Positions 4,479-6,998 of a DNA stretch of 6,998 nucleotides are shown here, piece by piece. Both the position numbers and the translations under genes were made by a program. The stretch's first letter is position 1; each line of letters starts with the position of its first letter. Where the stretch lies: the NCBI GenBank assembly GCA_021784375.1, contig JAJXSV010000102.1:1-6998 (forward strand). The letters are read 5' to 3'. The notes beneath the pieces are model-generated. The model made no database searches and had not been told where the DNA came from. It saw only the letters and a program-made list of their open reading frames with translations. Source of the stretch: Actinomycetes bacterium. Its GTDB lineage: Bacteria > Actinomycetota > Actinomycetes > S36-B12 > UBA5976.

Positions 4479-6049
4479 TGCGGAAGCGGATCACCATCGT
4501 CTGGACCGGCAACCAGGACGCCCGGCTGCTCACCATGCGGGCAGTCGATGCCCTCGCATCAGCGGGTGCCGTCATCGTGGATGCGGAACTCGAGGACATC
4601 GCCCGAGCGACCTGCAAGGGCGGGATCCTCGTACTCAACGGCGGCTCCTTGGCGCAGCGCACGCGGGCCGTGCGGGATGCGCTGAAGGAGCACTCGGAGG
4701 TCGTGCGCTTCCTCGCCGGCGATCCCGTGCTGGATGGCGTCCTCGCCCAGGAGCTGCACGCGTACGAGGTGCTCGGCCAGGTGGTCGTCGTGCCCGGCGT
4801 CACCACGAGCACCGTTGCCGCGACCTTCGCCGGTGTCTCGCTCACGGGACAGCGGGTGCGCGAGGTGCGCATGATCGACGCTGCCGATCCTGCGACCGAC
4901 TGGACCATGCCCCCTCGCGAGACACTCATCGTGAAGGGATTGGCCGGCGCGGCCAAGCCCGCCCTTGAGGCGCTGCGCGGAGGCGACCGCAACACGGCGT
5001 TCAGGATCGTGAGCGGCGCTGGTTCGGTCGCGCAGGTCACGATTGCCGGCACGCTGGGCGAATTCGATGCACTCGTCGACATCAAGCGCCTGGCCCCGGA
5101 CAGCATCATGTTCATCGGCGAGCCCGTCCGTGAGGCGGTCGACTGGTTCGAGCGACTGCCGCTCATCGGCTGGCACCTGCTGATGCCGCGCACGAAGGAT
5201 GCCTTGAGCGGGCTCACCGCACTGCTCGAGCGTGACGGCGCGATCACCACGCACATCCCCACCTTGTCGGTGGAGCCTCCTCGCACACCGCAGCAGATCG
5301 AGCGCGCGGTGACGGGGCTGGTCGAGGGTCGGTATGGCTGGGTCATCTTCACCTGTGCCAACGCGTTCATCGCGGTCTGGGAGAAGTGCCGCGAATACGG
5401 CCTGGACGCGCGCGTGTTCGCTGGAACGCGGATCGCCGCGGTCGGTGAGGACACCGTCGTCGCCCTCGCGTCCCGGGGCATGCATGCCGACCTGGTGCAC
5501 CCCGAGACCACGCAGTCGCTGGTGGAGATGTTCCCTCCGGCCGAGGCGGGCACCGAGTCGGTGAGCCGCATCCTCATCCCGCGTGCGGAGATCGCCACCG
5601 AGACCCTGGCCAGCGGTCTGGTCGAGTTGGGTTGGGAGGCGGACGAGGTCACGGTGTACCGCACGGTGCGCTCCGCACCTCCGGCAGCGGCCACCAGGGA
5701 GGCCATCAAGAGTGGCGCCTTCCAGGCCGTCGTCTTCACCTCGTCCGCCACAGTGCGCAACCTCATCGGGCTGGCTGGGAAGCCGCATGCGAGCACGGTC
5801 GTCGCCTGCATCGGTCCCACGACGGCCCGGGCGGCGGAGGAGCATGGATTGCGCGTCGACGTGGTGGCGGCGGAACCCACGCACGAGGCACTCGCGCAGG
5901 CGCTCATCGAATTCGCCGAGGCGCGCCGCGCATCGGACGAAGGCTTCGAGATGTCGGTTCCCAAGCCGGGCCGCGCGGCATCGGCGGCCCCCGCGCGACG
6001 TCCGGCGTCAGCGGCGGTGGCCGCACCGGTGCGGCGCAAAGCGAAATAG
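4478..6049 (+). CDS. hemD: HemD fusion: SUMT-like domain plus uroporphyrinogen-III synthase
   Basis: Two-domain tetrapyrrole enzyme of 523 residues, as in M. tuberculosis Rv0511. The C-terminal domain (about 231-482) is uroporphyrinogen-III synthase, which cyclises hydroxymethylbilane with inversion of ring D. It carries LMPRTKDALSGL (235-246), IPTLSVEPPRTPQQIERAV (260-278), FTCANAF (291-297), LIPRAEIATETLASGL (366-381), FTSSATVRNLIGLAGKPHA (420-438) and CIGPTTA (444-450, with the conserved threonine). The N-terminal domain (about 5-215) is tetrapyrrole-methylase-like but has lost the glycine-rich SAM loop: GNQDARLLT at 11-19 stands where GxGPGDPxLLT is usual; AGDP (80-83) and PGVT (106-109) remain. 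A basic Ala/Arg/Pro-rich tail fills 497-523. ATG 4478 is preferred over GTG 4475 because GAGG at 4467-4470 is then seven bases upstream. Neighbouring heme genes are missing. Confidence 0.93.
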   Translation: MRKRITIVWTGNQDARLLTMRAVDALASAGAVIVDAELEDIARATCKGGILVLNGGSLAQRTRAVRDALKEHSEVVRFLAGDPVLDGVLAQELHAYEVLGQVVVVPGVTTSTVAATFAGVSLTGQRVREVRMIDAADPATDWTMPPRETLIVKGLAGAAKPALEALRGGDRNTAFRIVSGAGSVAQVTIAGTLGEFDALVDIKRLAPDSIMFIGEPVREAVDWFERLPLIGWHLLMPRTKDALSGLTALLERDGAITTHIPTLSVEPPRTPQQIERAVTGLVEGRYGWVIFTCANAFIAVWEKCREYGLDARVFAGTRIAAVGEDTVVALASRGMHADLVHPETTQSLVEMFPPAEAGTESVSRILIPRAEIATETLASGLVELGWEADEVTVYRTVRSAPPAAATREAIKSGAFQAVVFTSSATVRNLIGLAGKPHASTVVACIGPTTARAAEEHGLRVDVVAAEPTHEALAQALIEFAEARRASDEGFEMSVPKPGRAASAAPARRPASAAVAAPVRRKAK

Positions 6050-6071
6050 CATTCGCCCCGAGGAGTCCTTG

Positions 6072-6713
6072 ATGAGCGAACGCACGACCGTCCACCTTGT
6101 GCGCCACGGCGAGGTGTTCAATCCCGAGAAGCTGCTGTACGGGCGACTGCCCGGCTATCGGCTGTCCTCCCTGGGTGAGGAGATGGCGGAGGTCGTCGGC
6201 GAGTACCTGGCCGCGCGCGACATCACGCAGGTCATCGCGTCCCCCCTGCAGCGAGCGCAGCAGACGGCCGCGCCCCTGGCCTCCCGCCTGGGCCTGCCCA
6301 TCGGAGCGGATGAGCACCTGCTGGAGGCGACCAACGTCTTCGAGGGCAAGCGCGTATCCGTGGGTGATGGCGTGCTCAAGCAGCCACGTGCCTGGCGCCA
6401 CCTGTACAACCCCTTCCTCCCGTCCTGGGGGGAGGCCTACGTCGAGGTGGCTGCCCGCATGCGGATCGCCGTGGCGGACGCCCGCGAGGCGGCCCGTGGC
6501 CACGAAGCGGCCCTGGTCTCCCATCAGCTCCCCATCTGGGTGGCCCGCCTGGACGCCGAGCGGCGTCGGCTGTGGCACGATCCGCGCCGGCGCCAGTGCT
6601 CGCTCGCGTCCATCACGTCGCTGACCTTCGACGGCGATGCCCTCACGCTCATCACCTACTCCGAACCCTGCGCCGACCTCGTCGCGAAGTCGAACAAAGG
6701 CGTGGGTGCATGA
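6072..6713 (+). CDS. Histidine phosphatase family protein (phosphoglycerate mutase-like)
   Basis: Cytoplasmic member of the histidine phosphatase superfamily, 213 residues. The phosphohistidine motif is LVRHGE (R11, H12, G13). The other core residues are R61 in SPLQRAQQTA, E85 in the LLEATNVFEGK segment and H151 in ALVSHQLPI. The complete core predicts an active phosphatase; the substrate is unknown, and glycolytic mutase activity is unlikely from context. GAGGAG at 6060-6065, six bases before ATG 6072, supports the start. It lies 22 bases after hemD and overlaps ccdA as ATGA. Relatives occupy the same slot before the cytochrome c biogenesis genes in actinobacteria (Rv0525 type), which suggests a linked but uncharacterised role. 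Confidence 0.92.
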   Translation: MSERTTVHLVRHGEVFNPEKLLYGRLPGYRLSSLGEEMAEVVGEYLAARDITQVIASPLQRAQQTAAPLASRLGLPIGADEHLLEATNVFEGKRVSVGDGVLKQPRAWRHLYNPFLPSWGEAYVEVAARMRIAVADAREAARGHEAALVSHQLPIWVARLDAERRRLWHDPRRRQCSLASITSLTFDGDALTLITYSEPCADLVAKSNKGVGA

Positions 6714-6998
6714 CGCTGCTGGCGTCGGTCGCGGACACGATCACCAGCGGTTCGCTGCTGCTCGCCATCCCCCTTGCCTTCGCCGCGGGTCTGGTGTCAT
6801 TCCTCAGCCCCTGCGTCGCACCGTTGGTGCCCGGATACGTTTCCCTCATCACCGGGCTCTCGGCCGACGAACTTCTCGAGGGTCGTGGCCATCGCAACCG
6901 GGCCCTGGCGGGAACCATCGGGTTCACGCTCGGCTTCGGCCTGCTCTTCGTCTCCTACGGCGTGGCCTTCGGCAGCGTCGGCTCCGCGCTCTCCCAGC
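6710..6998 (+). CDS. ccdA: CcdA-like cytochrome c biogenesis protein (5' part)
   Basis: Start of a membrane thiol-disulfide transporter of the DsbD/CcdA family, which carries electrons from cytoplasmic thioredoxin across the membrane to reduce apocytochrome c or its ResA-type partner. The first 96 codons are present. A first helix (about 15-33) leads into the family signature FLSPCVAPLVPGY with reactive cysteine C35; a second helix begins near residue 68 (GTIGFTLGFGLLFVSYGVAF). The usual form is SPCVLPLVPGY, so only one residue deviates. The second reactive cysteine should lie beyond the window. The start overlaps the phosphatase stop as ATGA, with AAAGG at 6696-6700. No resA-like gene precedes it; resB and ccsA-like genes would be expected to follow. 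Confidence 0.94.
   Translation, partial: MTLLASVADTITSGSLLLAIPLAFAAGLVSFLSPCVAPLVPGYVSLITGLSADELLEGRGHRNRALAGTIGFTLGFGLLFVSYGVAFGSVGSALSQ

Noticed and set aside
4327..6039. Very long open frame on the minus strand opposite rex/hemD (570 codons), and another at 4559-5884 (441 codons)
   Set aside because: Both lie antisense to confidently identified genes. Their products are Arg/Ser/Ala/Pro- or Asp/His/Gly-rich with no recognisable domain, the usual result of reading GC-rich codons on the opposite strand.
5583..6071. Upstream extension of the histidine phosphatase frame into hemD
   Set aside because: The added residues are Arg/Pro/Ser-rich shadow sequence; ATG 6072 has a good ribosome-binding site and places the LVRHGE motif at the normal N-terminal position.

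Overview
The window (about two-thirds G+C) reads as an actinobacterial chromosome segment. All genes lie on the + strand, are packed tightly (overlaps of the GTGA/ATGA/TTGA type) and have their closest remembered relatives in Mycobacterium and Streptomyces. It falls into two conserved blocks joined by a HAD phosphatase. I see no RNA gene, insertion sequence, prophage or CRISPR array. No gene-free stretch exceeds 170 bases.

Block 1 (1-2749) is the 3' part of a tight-adherence (Tad/Flp) pilus or secretion operon of the actinobacterial type: the end of the TadA/CpaF-like assembly ATPase, two half-size T2SSF membrane proteins (TadB-like, TadC-like), a 69-residue Flp-type pilin, a TadE-like pseudopilin and a second small TadE-like protein. 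Together these should energise, anchor and build a pilus or secretion pseudopilus in the envelope. The CpaE-like gene that usually precedes the ATPase would lie left of the window, and the prepilin peptidase is not here. Regulatory structure sits around the pilin gene: a foldable 93-base leader before it and a perfect 10-bp GC hairpin just after it.

A terminator-like hairpin and a candidate leaderless promoter separate block 1 from a HAD-IB phosphatase gene (2803-3651). A 167-base intergenic region follows, with a compact cluster of inverted and direct repeats.

Block 2 (3819-6998) is a shortened version of the actinobacterial rex/heme/cytochrome c biogenesis region: rex (NADH-sensing repressor), a HemD fusion (SUMT-like domain plus uroporphyrinogen-III synthase), a histidine phosphatase, and the first 96 codons of ccdA. 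In the Mycobacterium/Streptomyces layout as I remember it, hemA and hemC separate rex from hemD, hemB and hemL lie between hemD and the phosphatase, and a ResA-like thioredoxin gene precedes ccdA. All five are absent here, yet the remaining genes are contiguous and in the usual order. Either the heme genes have moved or the organism has lost heme synthesis. This is the main result of the window, together with the unusual pilin and the ATPase P-loop anomaly at the left edge.
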